64,000 bases of DNA from contig KN834766.1 of NCBI GenBank assembly GCA_000827265.1, positions 491,061 through 555,060 on the forward strand, written 5' to 3'. Source of the DNA: Collybiopsis luxurians FD-317 M1 (Eukaryota > Basidiomycota > Agaricomycetes > Agaricales > Omphalotaceae). The notes beneath the pieces were generated by a model. The model was not told where the DNA came from. It saw only the letters and a list, made by a program, of their open reading frames with translations, and ran no database searches. Below, piece after piece: positions 46,541 to 56,951 of this stretch. The position numbers were made by a program, and so were the translations under genes. Position 1 is the stretch's first letter. Each line of letters begins with the position of its first letter.

Positions 46541-46632
46541 TCGGCAAATCGATAAAAGATAAACCTGATAAGGTTTATCGGGGATCACGTGAAATATCAG
46601 TGGTACTGAAAATCATCATTCAAATTTGCCGA
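46541..46632. mobile_element. MITE-like element, copy 2 (shortened)
   Basis: TCGGCAAAT and ATTTGCCGA at the ends, with a GATAAACCT/AGGTTTATC stem inside. It matches the reverse complement of the 32568-32703 element over most of its length and carries a CACGTG box (46586-46591). It lies about 200 nt upstream of the ankyrin gene start. Confidence 0.6.
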
Positions 46633-47713
46633 AATTTTTCCAGTTCTGGCATGAACCCTGCTGCATAATATCTGAGTATCTAATCTTCGACATATTGCCC
46701 TTACCTTAGCGCCGCAGATTTATGTTGAACGTTAGTCTGATATTTAAGTGACTCGAGTCACAAGTGAAAGGTATAGCTTCCCCTAGCGTGCGTGTGAAAG
46801 TGAGCCGTCGCGAGGAATCGTATGGCATTCAAGGTCGGAAGAGGTTGCTAAGTCGGAGCCGCAGCACCAGCGTCAAGAATGAAATTGTCTTCAGTAAAAA
46901 TCCCTTCTGAGCATATGGGCGCTAACACGCTACCGCTGTTTGCGTCCGCCTTTGCTTCGAACCACCACGAAATCTTCAATGCCCTAGAAAGAATCGAAAA
47001 AGGAAGGAAAATATTCTAAAAAATTACGATGGAAAGGCACTACCACTAACCTGCCTGTAACTATGTTCTTTTGACATGTTGTATTTTACAACGCAAGCGT
47101 TCCTCTGAGTCTAGGAAGCTCCGAGTCTCAGAAGGAGAAACCCACGCACTCACAAGCGACCGACTTCCTTAGATTGAATCCACACTCAACGGAAGCTACG
47201 AAAGCATACAGGCAGGGAAAGCATTTAATTGATTGGCGAAATTTGGCCTGGGAATACCGTATGCGGTGTGCCCACTAATTTCCTTATCACGGGCAGAACC
47301 ACTCATCAACGATATAACCCAGTGTCGAGTGCTGATATATTTCAATTGAGTTCGTTCTTTTCTGTTGATCCTCTGGCAGAAAAAGCAAAGGCTAACAGAA
47401 TTCAGATCCAGCCATCCCCGCACCTGTTCTCGGAGAGTCCTCAAAATTTCCGAATTTTGGTGCCACCTTTCGTGTGTCTGACTCTCGAGTGATGTCACTA
47501 TTGGAAACAAACTCCCCGCGTCGCGGAGGATGCAGCCAGGATAGTGCAGAATGACAGAGTGCATGAGCATGCAATGACGCTACGTCGAACGAACTATGGT
47601 TTAATTTCGCACGCCACTATGGACATCTCCCATTGAACGCCCTCGTCGCCTGACTGACTACGTTTCTTCGGAGGTACAAAATAAAATACAGGGCCAGCAC
47701 TAGCCATGGCAAA
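46633..47713. other. intergenic; 5' flank of second kinase copy
   Basis: From about 47395 it aligns with the region upstream of kinase copy 1. No gene seen. Confidence 0.45.
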
Positions 47714-49125
47714 ATGTCGAGACCATCCTGTAATGTGAGTCGTTCGTACTTAATGTTACACCTCTGATTTAATCGGTCTCTGCACCCAGTATCGTGCTGG
47801 AAAAACCCTTGGGTTTGGAACGTATTCAATTGTCAAGGTAGAGGCGCGGGACTTATTGCTTGATGGGAGCGAATGCTGATACGACGGTCCACGGAATGAA
47901 AGGAGATGATCCATGTTAAAACAGGAAAAGTATATGCTTGTAAAGTAAGTTCTCGCAAGTCTGTCTGTACGATCTCAATTGACTAACAGGTTCCGCCTTT
48001 TTAGAAAATAAATAAACAGCGGATGAAAGCAATGATCCTCAATGAAATTGACATGCTTACTAGGATTTCTGGGGGTACCGAGAATATGATCATTCTGTCA
48101 GACTATTTTGAGGTTCGTCCATCATGATCATCTTGGATGCTCATTTCTTGTATGAAATGCCACCCTGAGCCTCTAGACCTCACATAACATTTATCTTTGC
48201 TACGATCTCTGTACTGGCGGAGATGTCTTCGATAGAATTTGTAAACAAGGAAGTTACATCGAAGGGTACCAAATTTCATTCTGAATCGTCTGTCTGTTGC
48301 TGAATCTTCCTATTCAAACAAGTGACGCCGCAGTCCTTGTGCAAAGCCTCTGTTCCGACATAGCCTATATTCACTCGAAAGGTATAGTGCATAGAGACTT
48401 AAAACCTGAAAATTTACTTCTCAGGTTTGTCAAGTTCACTAAAAAAACAAACAGCTTGTCACTTATTGATGTTTTTCTAATCATGAAGAACACCTGCGAG
48501 CAATTCACAAGTTATGATTGCTGACTTTGGCCTTGCACGAGAACTGGGAAAAGATGATGATGGAAAGACCTGTTTGCTGACAGGTGTACATGGTACCCCT
48601 CTGTACATGGCACCGGAGATGTACAGCAAAAGTTTCGTGGCAGAAAATTCTCCCCACTTATTGCTGATCAGCTTTGCAGCGGGCTACGGGAAACCCGTCG
48701 ATATTTGGGCATTGGGAGTCATCACCCACTTTATACTCGTCGGCCGTACCCCATTTAAAAGGAAGCACAAAGAAGCGGAAAGGAGGGTCATCCTCAAAGG
48801 AGTGAGCGATCAACTCAACCTCGTATCAGTATTATCCTCACTGTTCAATTTTAGGATTTTAACTTTGAGCCGTGGAAAGACTGGACGCATATCTCTCAAA
48901 CCGCTCAAGATTTCATTCGGCGGTGTCTAGCTTTTGATCCCAACGAGAGAATGACGGCAGAAGAGTGTCTGGAACATGAGGTTTGACCGAGTTGCTATTG
49001 ATGGTTTGTGCCGCATTTCACGTCTTTTGCAGTGGCTTGCGTCTGCTACCCCTCGATTCGCGCACGATCCTGCAAAACGCGCGGGAAATTCCTCCTCCTT
49101 TCCTCTGTTTTCGGCCTCTACTTGA
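47714..49125 (+). CDS. CaMK-like serine/threonine kinase, copy 2, about 297 aa
   Basis: About ten short exons join to a complete kinase domain. It has the glycine loop LGFGTYSIVK, TGKVYACK (ATP-anchoring Lys, about 37), EIDMLTRIS, YDLCTGGDVFDRI, catalytic loop GIVHRDLKPENLLL, IADFGLARELG, TGVHGTPLYMAPE, TGYGKPVDIWALGVITHFIL and RRCLAFDPNERMTAEECLEH. It belongs to the calcium/calmodulin-dependent kinase group. The protein stops about 30 residues after the domain, so the usual autoinhibitory and calmodulin-binding tail is not evident. It may be constitutive or regulated differently. The intron inside the activation segment (donor GTTTCG) must be removed to give MYSKTGYGKP. It starts the duplicated kinase-SDR block; the other copy at 38764 is damaged. 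Confidence 0.82.
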
Positions 49126-49826
49126 TTTTTCGCGCGAAGTTGGTTTCAGTGAGACATATGCAGTTCTGTGATACATGAATGTTTATGCTCTGACGGACTA
49201 TACCGTGTCATATCTCATGTAACCCTCCCAAGTAATATGTCCCCTAGGTATCGAAGATCTCTCATTTTATTTCATGAGTGTGAAGATGGAAGACAATGCC
49301 CCGTATCCACGCAAACATTACACACCTAATAATTCTGCCAATTGGTGTTCTCCCACAGGCGACCGGAAGCCGTTGAATCAACCATTGAGTGATCATGCAT
49401 CAATCATGGAAGGGTGTCATAAGTACTTCACCTCAATGACGCAAGACTTATCTTTCTTCATCTTTCACTAATAATTTCTTCCAAAAAGCGCACTGGATTC
49501 AACAGTAGTTGGATGGGATAGAGTGAAGCTTAAGTAGATGGCAAATAAGATATTTTTTTGCCAATGTCTTTTTGAATTCCATGAGACAACGGAGGCGCCA
49601 TGTCCGAGTGGGGCCGGAGAGAAGACTGTAAGGCAGCATGGACTATGATCAGCGCGACGAAGGCGGCGCCTTCAGGGCATGATGAAGGCCCCAGGTGCCC
49701 ATATCATTAGCCTGGAAGCACGGCACAAAGGTAAGAGGTTGGCAAGACGTATCGAATGATGACAGAAGGGTGTCGTATTTATAATATGACGAAGCGCTTA
49801 TCGCTTTCTTCATCTTTTCCCCAACA
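49126..49826 (+). promoter_or_regulatory. spacer and promoter of SDR copy 2
   Basis: About 260 bp longer than the matching spacer in the first block. Near 49715-49790 it keeps the conserved block (GGAAGCACGGCACAAAGGTA, CGAATGATGACAGAA, GTGTCGTATTTATAATA), ending about 40 nt before the ATG. Confidence 0.5.
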
Positions 49827-50732
49827 ATGTCTTCTCAAAAGCGTATCATTCTTGTTACCGGTTCCAATAGTGGTATTGGATACGATCTGGTCAAGTTCCT
49901 CGCTTCGAAGGGCCATATCGTCTACCTTGCTGCTAGGAACGAAGCAGCCGGAAAAGAAGCTCAGTACGTCACATCTTACTCGCAGGCTTTTATAGCTCAC
50001 TCTGTTTTTCAGGCAAAAACTAAAACAAGAGCATAATCTTCAAGTCAAGTTTGTCCAGCTCGATATTACAGACTTAAAATCGGTCCAAGCAGCCAAGGAT
50101 ACCATCGAGAAAGCTGAGGGTAAACTCGATGTCTTAGTTAACAACGCAGGCAGGTTCCAATTCTTTTCACTTTTCAAGTGAATACCTATATGAATTCGAT
50201 GCCGAGTAGGAATCAGTTACATGGATCAACCTCAAAACGCGTCTACGGTTGACATTTCTCTCATTCGAAAAACTTTCGAGCCCAATTTCTATGGTATGAT
50301 CCAAACGACCCAAACGTTCCTCCCCCTCCTCCGAAAAGGTTCCGACCCCGTTATCCTCCTCAACACCACCGATATGTCATCCAACACGTTCCAAGCTCGT
50401 CCAGATTCGTCCATACACACCGTCGCGTACAATACGTCCAAAGCTGCTGCCAATTCGTATATTATCGCTTTGGCGCACGAGTTGAGCGCGGAGGGGATCA
50501 GAGTGAATGCGGTAACTCCAGGCTTTACAACGACAAAATTGAACGGATACGCGACTGGGGGGAAGACGACAGAGCAGGCTGCGGAGTTGCTGGGTGAATG
50601 GGCATTGCTGGGACCGGAGGATAAACACAAGACTAGTAATGAACTATCTTTCATCTCGAAAGGCAAAGCATTTCTGACTCGTTCATTCACGCAGGACTTT
50701 TCTGGTCTGATAAGGGTCAATTCCCATGGTAG
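49827..50732 (+). CDS. short-chain dehydrogenase/reductase, copy 2, 244 aa
   Basis: Exons 49827-49963, 50013-50153, 50217-50635 and 50695-50732. TGSNSGIG (11-18) binds the nucleotide; AARNEAAGKEA follows; VKFVQLDITDLKS gives the adenine-pocket Asp; then NNAG, LNTTDMSS (active-site Ser) and YNTSKAA (Tyr and Lys), followed by VNAVTPGFTTTKLNG. The final exon gives LFWSDKGQFPW, as in carbonyl-reductase-like SDRs. The third exon acceptor (AATCAG at 50216) was chosen because it alone continues NNAG into SYMDQPQNA. This is the only intact member of three related SDRs in the window; it lies upstream of a GST, so a detoxification or reductive role is a reasonable guess. Confidence 0.87.
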
Positions 50733-51119
50733 ACCATTTGCACCAATGCTAAGGAACCAGTGTATATGTAAATTACTGCGTCGAATCGTGTATATCTCTT
50801 CAAGATATGAAATCAAAAATCTTATACATACGGCCACAGAATTCGAAAAGGACATGAAGGAATGTCGATCCAGGTATAAACACTTACAAGGATGACGGCA
50901 GCACCAAGTGAGGAAGGTACAACGTTGAGGTAAGAGGGTTCTAGAGTCGTATCCGGGGACTGCACAGCTGCATGACTCTGAATACATTTTATCTTTCTAC
51001 GGACTACGAGAAGGAACCCCAGGATATCAGTCCGTCTCACCTAGGCAGCCATTTTAATGGTAGCTGAACGTTGCAGGAGAGCAACCAGCAAGTTACGGCA
51101 AGATACTCAAATGAAGACG

Positions 51120-51288
51120 TAGTTTTCCTTAAGGTACTGGTGGACGATGCTTTCAAGTCATTTGTTCGATTAGGCAACCCAAGAGCCATGGGAGACAAAC
51201 CTTTTGTGGATTTCGCTTTTACGGGTATGATCCTGTCCGTCAAGATTCTCTATGGGAAGGACTGTTTCAGTGCAAGGATATCGGGATA
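51120..51288 (+). pseudogene. relic of a third GST C-terminal domain
   Basis: The frame reads AMGDKPFVDFAFTGMILSVK and ILYGKD, matching IMGDKPSFVDFVLASIILSV and NLYGKE of the two intact GSTs. Upstream parts are missing or scrambled. It is present only in the first unit of the tandem duplication. Confidence 0.65.
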
Positions 51289-51307
51289 AGCCGTCTCACC
51301 TAAACCT

Positions 51308-51532
51308 TTGCTGCCGAAAACGATTATTAACGACAGATACTATAATCCTGATACTCAAATCGTCAAACATCAGCTTTTCTTCATGCACCCGTGGACGCAG
51401 ACTCTCTTTCCAAATCAGTTTGTTCGAAAGGTTGGCTCGACTCACTTCCTGTACGACATGCAGATGCAGGGCATCGAAGGCCTTAGTAATCACTCGGGCA
51501 CACCTTGGACCAGCGGATCTTGGGCGGACTAA
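51308..51532 (+). CDS. short conserved ORF X, copy 1 (fragment of unknown gene)
   Basis: The frame has no ATG at its start but is preserved without stops in both duplicated units. It shares TLFPN.FVR.VG.THFLYDM, QGIE.LSNHSGTPW and SGSW. The lack of stops and the largely conservative differences suggest it was coding when duplicated. It looks like the C-terminal end of a longer protein I do not recognise. Confidence 0.4.
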   Translation: MLPKTIINDRYYNPDTQIVKHQLFFMHPWTQTLFPNQFVRKVGSTHFLYDMQMQGIEGLSNHSGTPWTSGSWAD

Positions 51533-51716
51533 GAGAATTTTTTGATAGGTCGCGTTTAGTCACGTATAGAGGTATGTACAAAACCTTGTAAAGGATTGAA
51601 TGGATTCTTGTTTCTGACAAATTGAGCCGGATTATCCGAGACACGCGGACACGTCGTCCACGCTTTTTACCTTCCGGCAGGTGACTTACTAGGAAGCGGT
51701 GAGCACACCCTAAGAG

Positions 51717-51724
51717 TATAAATA
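51717..51724 (+). promoter_or_regulatory. TATA box of GST copy A
   Basis: TATAAATA, 64-71 nt upstream of the GST ATG; the same word is at 56041-56048 before GST copy B. Confidence 0.55.
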
Positions 51725-51787
51725 GCTTGGCATTCGACCCGAGAATCCCACCAACGAGTCCATATCCTATCTCGAAGGAAAACTAAC

Positions 51788-52628
51788 ATGATCACATTTT
51801 ACGATCTCGATGGGAAAATGAAAGGCGCACCGTGGAGTACCAATGCTTGGAAAACCAGGTAAGTCTTTCATCGAAAGTTGTAATCAGATTCGAGCCTAAA
51901 CGAAAGCAATAAATTTATACTGTATAGCTGACTTTTTTTCGTTCCACAGGTACAGCTTAAACTTCAAAGGCTTACCTTACAAAACCGTATGGCTCGAATA
52001 TGCCGATGTCGAGCCGACCATGAAGAAAATCGGTGCTCCTCCTACTACTGTCAAACCTGATGGATCGCCTAGGTATACCATACCAGCTATCTACGATGAC
52101 TCGACCGGCATCGCTATCACGGATTCTGCTCTCGTTGCCGAATATCTTGATAAAATTTACCCAGACACACCGGTACTCATTCCTCGAGGAACGAATGCTC
52201 TCCAGAGCGCTTTTCAAGAGCTTCTTTATTTGAAGATGACGCCTCTATTCAGCCTCTGTGTTCCAGATATTTCCTCAAGGCTAGTCAACTCTGGCAATGC
52301 AGAATACTTTGAAAAACAGGTGGCTCTTGATTTGGGCGTTCCGAGCCTGGAGGTTATGCGTGTGAGCGGACAGGCGAGGAAAGACCGGTGGATGAAAGTA
52401 CAGGAGGCTTTTGGAGGTTTCCACAATATGTTGAAGGACGGCGACACTTGGATCATGGGCGACAAACCTTCTTTTGTGGATTTTGTCCTTGCGAGTATAA
52501 TCTTGTCTGTCAGGAATCTTTATGGGAAGGAGAGTAGGGAGTATCAAGATATGATGAACTGGCATGGAGGAAGATGGAATCGCATGATGAAGATTTTGGA
52601 TGAGAAATATAGCGCAGTTACGACATAA
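51788..52628 (+). CDS. glutathione S-transferase, copy A, 249 aa
   Basis: Exons 51788-51858 and 51950-52628. N-terminal thioredoxin-like domain: MITFYDLDGKM, GAPWSTNAWKTRYSLNFKGL (the Ser/Thr after Trp is the likely catalytic site), YTIPAIYDD (cis-Pro) and ITDSALVAEYLD (glutathione-binding Asp-Ser). The C-terminal helical domain contains WIMGDKPSFVDFVLASIIL and a conserved Asp for folding. This arrangement is typical of the expanded white-rot GST classes related to bacterial beta-etherases (GSTFuA/GTE), which handle lignin-derived or wood-extractive molecules. The exact class is a guess. It is 249 aa like copy B, with identical intron position. Both look intact, unlike the neighbouring duplicated genes. 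Confidence 0.87.
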
Positions 52629-53409
52629 CTCGCTTTTGGATTGACGAAATTCTACTGGCAAGGCCAGAATAAAATCTGTGGATTTCCAGATTTACTCGAG
52701 AGTAAAGTCCCATTCATCGGCTTGGATTTCACTCGGAGGGCGACGGAGTTTTTGGGGCACCGTAGTACAGTACTTGATCCGAGACCAATCTATCTGCTTG
52801 TGTTGAAATCCATAATTTAGACGTAGAACAAGATGGACCATGTTCAACTGCAATCAGCCAATTTGAAACCAGCTGGGGAAAGTTGAGAAAATCCTGCGTT
52901 GGCTGTCTGTCAGCAGAGGTGATTCTTGTCAATCTGAAAGCATTTTTGTGGTCAATCAACGAGGAGATTGCAAGTCTCTTTTCTCACGACATATTGGATG
53001 CAATCGGGACAGGTCGGACAGTAGTCTGACCGTTGCGATTCTGACCTGGGCCACCACCCTCCCTTTTCGCCTTTGTGCAGTCTCTCCCTTTCTATTGGCT
53101 CAGTATTGGCTAGTAGTCTTTCACATATCCATCCCCACGACTGCGGCCGCCTTACTGTTGTCGAAATTGGGTGTTTATGCTCAGTTTCTGTGGTCAAACA
53201 GTACGTTTTTTCAAATTCATTCTGGACGTACTGTTGAATTCTACAGTCTGAAGCAAATACTTTCAAAGTCATGGGAAGTAAGTGTAACCAAGGCATTTCT
53301 TGTGGGTTTTACAATGTTGTCTGAGGAAAGAGAATGAGGAAATCCTGTGACAATTTCAAGCCAAGAGGAAGGGCAAGGGATCGGGAATAGGAAATTGTAA
53401 AATTTTACA
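52629..53409. other. intergenic, duplicated at 56952-58104
   Basis: Similar in sequence to the downstream flank of GST copy B but with no frame shared by both copies; I take it as non-coding. Confidence 0.45.
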
Positions 53410-53959
53410 GAGGTTAGTAACTATCGCATACGCATCGCTAAGCAGCTGAACAAGGGCTTCAATGTCTTGAACGACGACAAAGGTTTGAAGAATGCTGATG
53501 ATCTCCCCCATGACCTGCATCAAATCATTTTGTTAGAGGACTAACTAAGATTGAAAAAATGACAACGAACAGCGGCGATTTCATTCACAACGTCCGAGAT
53601 GGACTGGCGACGCTTCTAGCCGCTGAATGGGTTCAGAAGGTTGGCGAGGTGCCCGGCTGCGGTTTGTAGAGCGCCGGTAACCTCGTTAACGAGAGGAGTG
53701 ACGTTGGCATCGCTGGCATTTCCAGCCTGTTGAATTGCAGCTAGGAAAATATATCGTCAGCCAAGTTCTGAGCACAAGCCTCTGCTGAAAACCCACCAAG
53801 CTGGGGTTCGACTGTATTAAGGGTCCCCAACAATGTTTCCAGAATGGACACAACCTCAGCCCCCTGTCTTTTTTGCACCGGAGCCGCAATAGATGCAGAG
53901 GAGACAAGGCTCAAGGTAGCAAAAAGGAAAGAGAGAGCAAAGAAGCGAGCGAACAACAT
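53410..53959 (-). pseudogene. small secreted helical protein, copy 1 (premature stop)
   Basis: ATG 53959 opens a clear signal peptide (FFALSFLFATLSLVSSASIA), then PVQKRQGAEVVSILETLLGT. After removal of a 53-nt intron with a TTTTCCTAG acceptor it reads IQQAGNASDANVTPLVNEVT. It then meets TAG in NPFSG-stop-KRRQS, where copy 2 has TTG (Leu). The frame remains open beyond, through SISDVVNEIAA and VMGEIISILQTFVVVQDIEA. The protein is Cys-free and helical; similar secreted proteins with a KR processing site occur in Agaricomycetes, function unknown. A truncated product of about 100 residues is possible. TATAAAAG lies upstream at about 54006-54013. Confidence 0.6.
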
Positions 53960-54746
53960 GGTTAAGTGACAGCTCCCCGGAGGCCATTTCCTCCAATGTC
54001 GAGCCTCTTTTATACGGAGATACGCAAAGTGCGCTGGCAGTTAGGTACCACTACTTACACGTGCATCTACCTTGTCAGATTCCTAAAATTATGAAAACTT
54101 TGGGAACGATCTGCCACAGTAAAGCCGTTCAGAATGTAAATTTCTCTGCTTCCAACTCTGTAGCATCATTTACACTCGATACGAAGCGATACGAAAGTTA
54201 CTGATCTCGACAGCTTTACTATGGTAATCTTTGTCGAAGTTTCGATGAAAGTGGCATCAAAGTTACTGTAGTAGATGCATGCACGAGATATGGTCTGAAC
54301 TTGCGCTCGAATGCTTTCGACTGGCTGGTTGCCTGATTGTGAAACCGATCCGATGCGTATTGCCATCTCAAACCATCATTCGGCAAACTCGGCTCACCTA
54401 AACAAAAGCCTATGTAGGTTGTCGCAGGCCAGTGTAAGCTCCCATGTCAACTTGGCATGGGATTAAATTGCTCAGATGCGAAAGAAACCGGTAAGTAAAT
54501 AAAAATAGCGACAAAGAAGCGAGGCTTTGGCCCTACTCCGCCGTTCACTAATATGCAAGGACTCTGAGATATCCAAACACTTATTTCCGGAAGCACATCG
54601 AACTGGATTTCTTGTTTTCTTTTCTTTCTTCTGTCAACACGATGTGAACGTTCACCCTGATCGAGCGTAGATTTGGGAGCTGTTGAAACGTCCATTTCTA
54701 ACTGATTTTTTAGAAGCGAAACTTTAGCCTTCAGCGCTTCAGCTAT
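53960..54746. other. right flank of unit 1, no gene
   Basis: Matches 58655-59342 at the end of unit 2 (shared CACTCGATACGAAGCGATAC). The match stops near 54711, and unit 2 begins at about 54747, so the junction of the tandem duplication lies between. Confidence 0.5.
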
Positions 54747-55538
54747 AAGCTCGTCCAGATTCGTCCATACACACCGTCGCATACAAAACGTCCAAAGCTG
54801 CTGCCAATTCGTATATCATCGCTTTGGCGCACGAGTTGAGTGCGGAGGGTGCTAGATCAGACGCGACTATGGGCCGTACCGCGTAATGCATATAATCATG
54901 TGATCGTTATGGTGTCCTGACGGTGGCATCTCGGTTCTACCTCTACGGAGGCTTATTACTGGACTTTCTATTTCTTCTTATAATTCCGTTCGCGTATCTA
55001 CCCATTGCCGTTTCACCTCTTCATCTTTAACCCTTTTCTCTTCAACTTTATTCCTTCACACAGTACTTATAATCCCTCGTAAGTACGATTGCCCCTCAAG
55101 TCCTTTCCATTGAACTGAGGGTACGTCTCCTTATATTCTTGCCTCTCTTACTTGTTCTTTCATTGTACCTATAGCCTGTGTGCTTACTTAGGATCTTAGG
55201 TACAAATAGAGGTCCTTTCCATTGAACTGAAGCCCGTGTGCTTACTTAGGATCTTAGCTTTTATATCAGAGGGGATCAGAGTGAATGCAGTGACTCCAGG
55301 GTTTACAATGACAAGATTGAACGGATACGCGACTGGGGGGAAGACGACAGAGCAAGCTGCGGAGGTGCTGGGTGAATCGGCATTGCTGGGACCGGAGGAT
55401 AAATACAAGACTAGTAATGAACTATCTTTCATCTCGGAAGGCCAAGCATCGCTGACTCGTTTATTCACGCAGGACTTTTCTGGTCTGATAAGGGTCAATT
55501 CCCATGGTAGACCGTTTGCACCAATGCTAAGGAACTAA
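54747..55538 (+). pseudogene. SDR copy 3: 5'-truncated and split by a solo LTR
   Basis: Begins abruptly inside the SDR at AAGCTCGTCCAGATTCG (copy 2: 50393). It keeps TSKAAANSYIIALAHELSAE, is interrupted by a 419-bp insertion, and resumes at GIRVNAVTPGFTMTRLNGYA through to the last exon. The N-terminal two thirds, including the nucleotide-binding loop, are absent. The truncation point marks the left edge of the second tandem unit. Confidence 0.85.
54850..55268. mobile_element. solo LTR, 419 bp, with 5-bp target duplication
   Basis: The insertion in SDR copy 3 starts TGCTAGATC and ends TTATATCA, flanked by GAGGG on both sides (54845-54849 and 55269-55273). The uninterrupted paral­ogue has one GAGGG at this point (within GCGGAGGGGATCAG). 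TG...CA ends and a 5-bp duplication are the hallmarks of an LTR retrotransposon; with no internal region left it is a solo LTR. Inside, a unit with CCTTTCCATTGAACTGA and GTGTGCTTACTTAGGATC is partly duplicated. Confidence 0.85.
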
Positions 55539-55637
55539 TGTATATGTAAATTACAGTGTCGAATCGTGTATATTTCATCAAGATATAAAATCAAAAATTT
55601 TATACGGATATCGGGGTAAGCTGTCTCACCTAAACCT

Positions 55638-55862
55638 TTGCCGCCGAAAACAATTATTAGTGACAAATACCATGTTTCTGATACTCAAATCATCAAACCT
55701 CAGCTTTCCTTCACGTACCCGTGGATACAGACTCTCTTTCCAAATAAGTTTGTCCGAGAGGTTGGCTGGACTCACTTCCTGTACGACATGCAGGTGCAGG
55801 GCATTGAAGCCCTTAGTAATCACTCGGGCACACCTTGGGCCAGCGGATCTTGGGTGGACTGA
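55638..55862 (+). CDS. short conserved ORF X, copy 2
   Basis: Paralogue of the frame at 51308, also without an ATG and without stops, ending SGSWVD before TGA. It lies about 100 nt after SDR copy 3. Identity unknown. Confidence 0.4.
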   Translation: MPPKTIISDKYHVSDTQIIKPQLSFTYPWIQTLFPNKFVREVGWTHFLYDMQVQGIEALSNHSGTPWASGSWVD

Positions 55863-56040
55863 AAAAAAACTTTTTTCAATAGGTCGCGTTTGTTCATGTA
55901 TAGGTATGTACAAAACTCTGTAAAGGATTGAATGGATTCTTGTTTCTGACTAAATTTGAGCCGGATTATCCGAGACATGCTGACACATCATCCACTTCCC
56001 GCAGGTAACTTACTAGGAAGCGATGAGCATATTCTACGAG

Positions 56041-56048
56041 TATAAATA
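56041..56048 (+). promoter_or_regulatory. TATA box of GST copy B
   Basis: TATAAATA, 63-70 nt upstream of the ATG, same position as in copy A; the leader after it (GACCCGAGAATCC) is also conserved. Confidence 0.55.
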
Positions 56049-56110
56049 CCAAGAATTCGACCCGAGAATCCCACCAACGAGTCCATATCCTATCTCGAAG
56101 AAAACTCAAC

Positions 56111-56951
56111 ATGATCACATTTTACGATCTCGATGGAAAAATCAAAGGCGCACCGTGGAGTATCAATGCTTGGAAAACCAGGTAAGTTGTTCATCGAAAG
56201 TTGTAACCTGACTTGACCCTAGAACGAAAGCAATAAATTTATACTGTATAGTTGACTTTTTTCGTTCCACAGGTACAGCTTAAACTTCAAAGGCTTACCT
56301 TACAAAACCATATGGCTCGAATATCCCGATATCGAGCCGACCATGAAGAAAATCGGTGCTCCTCCTACTACTGTTAAACATGATGGATCGCCTAGGTATA
56401 CCATACCAGCTATCTACGATGACTCGACCGGCGTCGCTATCGCGGATTCTGCTCTCATTGCCGAATATCTGGATAAAACTTACCCAGACACACCAGTACT
56501 CATTCCTCGAGGAACAAACGCTCTCCAGAGCGCATTTCAAGAACTTCTCTATTGGAAGATGAAGCCTCTATTCGGCATCTGTGTTCCAGATGTTTCTTCA
56601 AGGCTAGTCAACCCTCGCAGTATAGAATACTTTGAAAAACAGTTGGCTCTTGATTTGGGCGTTGCGAACCTGGAGGTTATGCGTGTGAGTGGACAGGCGA
56701 GGGAAGACAGGTGGACAAAAGTTCAGGAGGCTTTTGGAGGTTTGCACAACATGTTGAAGGGCGGTGACACTTGGATCATGGGCGACAAACCTTCTTTTGT
56801 GGATTTCGTCCTTGCGAGTATAATCTTGTCTGTCAGGAATCTTTATGGGAAGGAGAGCAGGGAATATCAAGATATGATGAGCTGGCATGGAGGAAGATGG
56901 AATCACATGATGGAAATTCTAGATGAGAAATACAGCGCAGTTCCAATATAA
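56111..56951 (+). CDS. glutathione S-transferase, copy B, 249 aa
   Basis: Exons 56111-56181 and 56273-56951, same plan and length as copy A. It has MITFYDLDGKIKGAPWSINA, LPYKTIWLEYPDIEP, YTIPAIYDD, IADSALIAEYLDKTYPDTP and WIMGDKPSFVDFVLASIIL. Protein-level differences from copy A are scattered and mostly conservative (V/I, K/R, N/S), including one at the residue after the presumed catalytic Ser (STN in A, SIN in B). There are no stops or frame changes, so selection has probably kept both, in contrast to the SDR and secreted-protein duplicates around them. Confidence 0.87.

Noticed and set aside
50289..50987. 232-codon minus-strand frame
   Set aside because: Antisense of the SDR, whose plus-strand motifs and splice sites are unmistakable.
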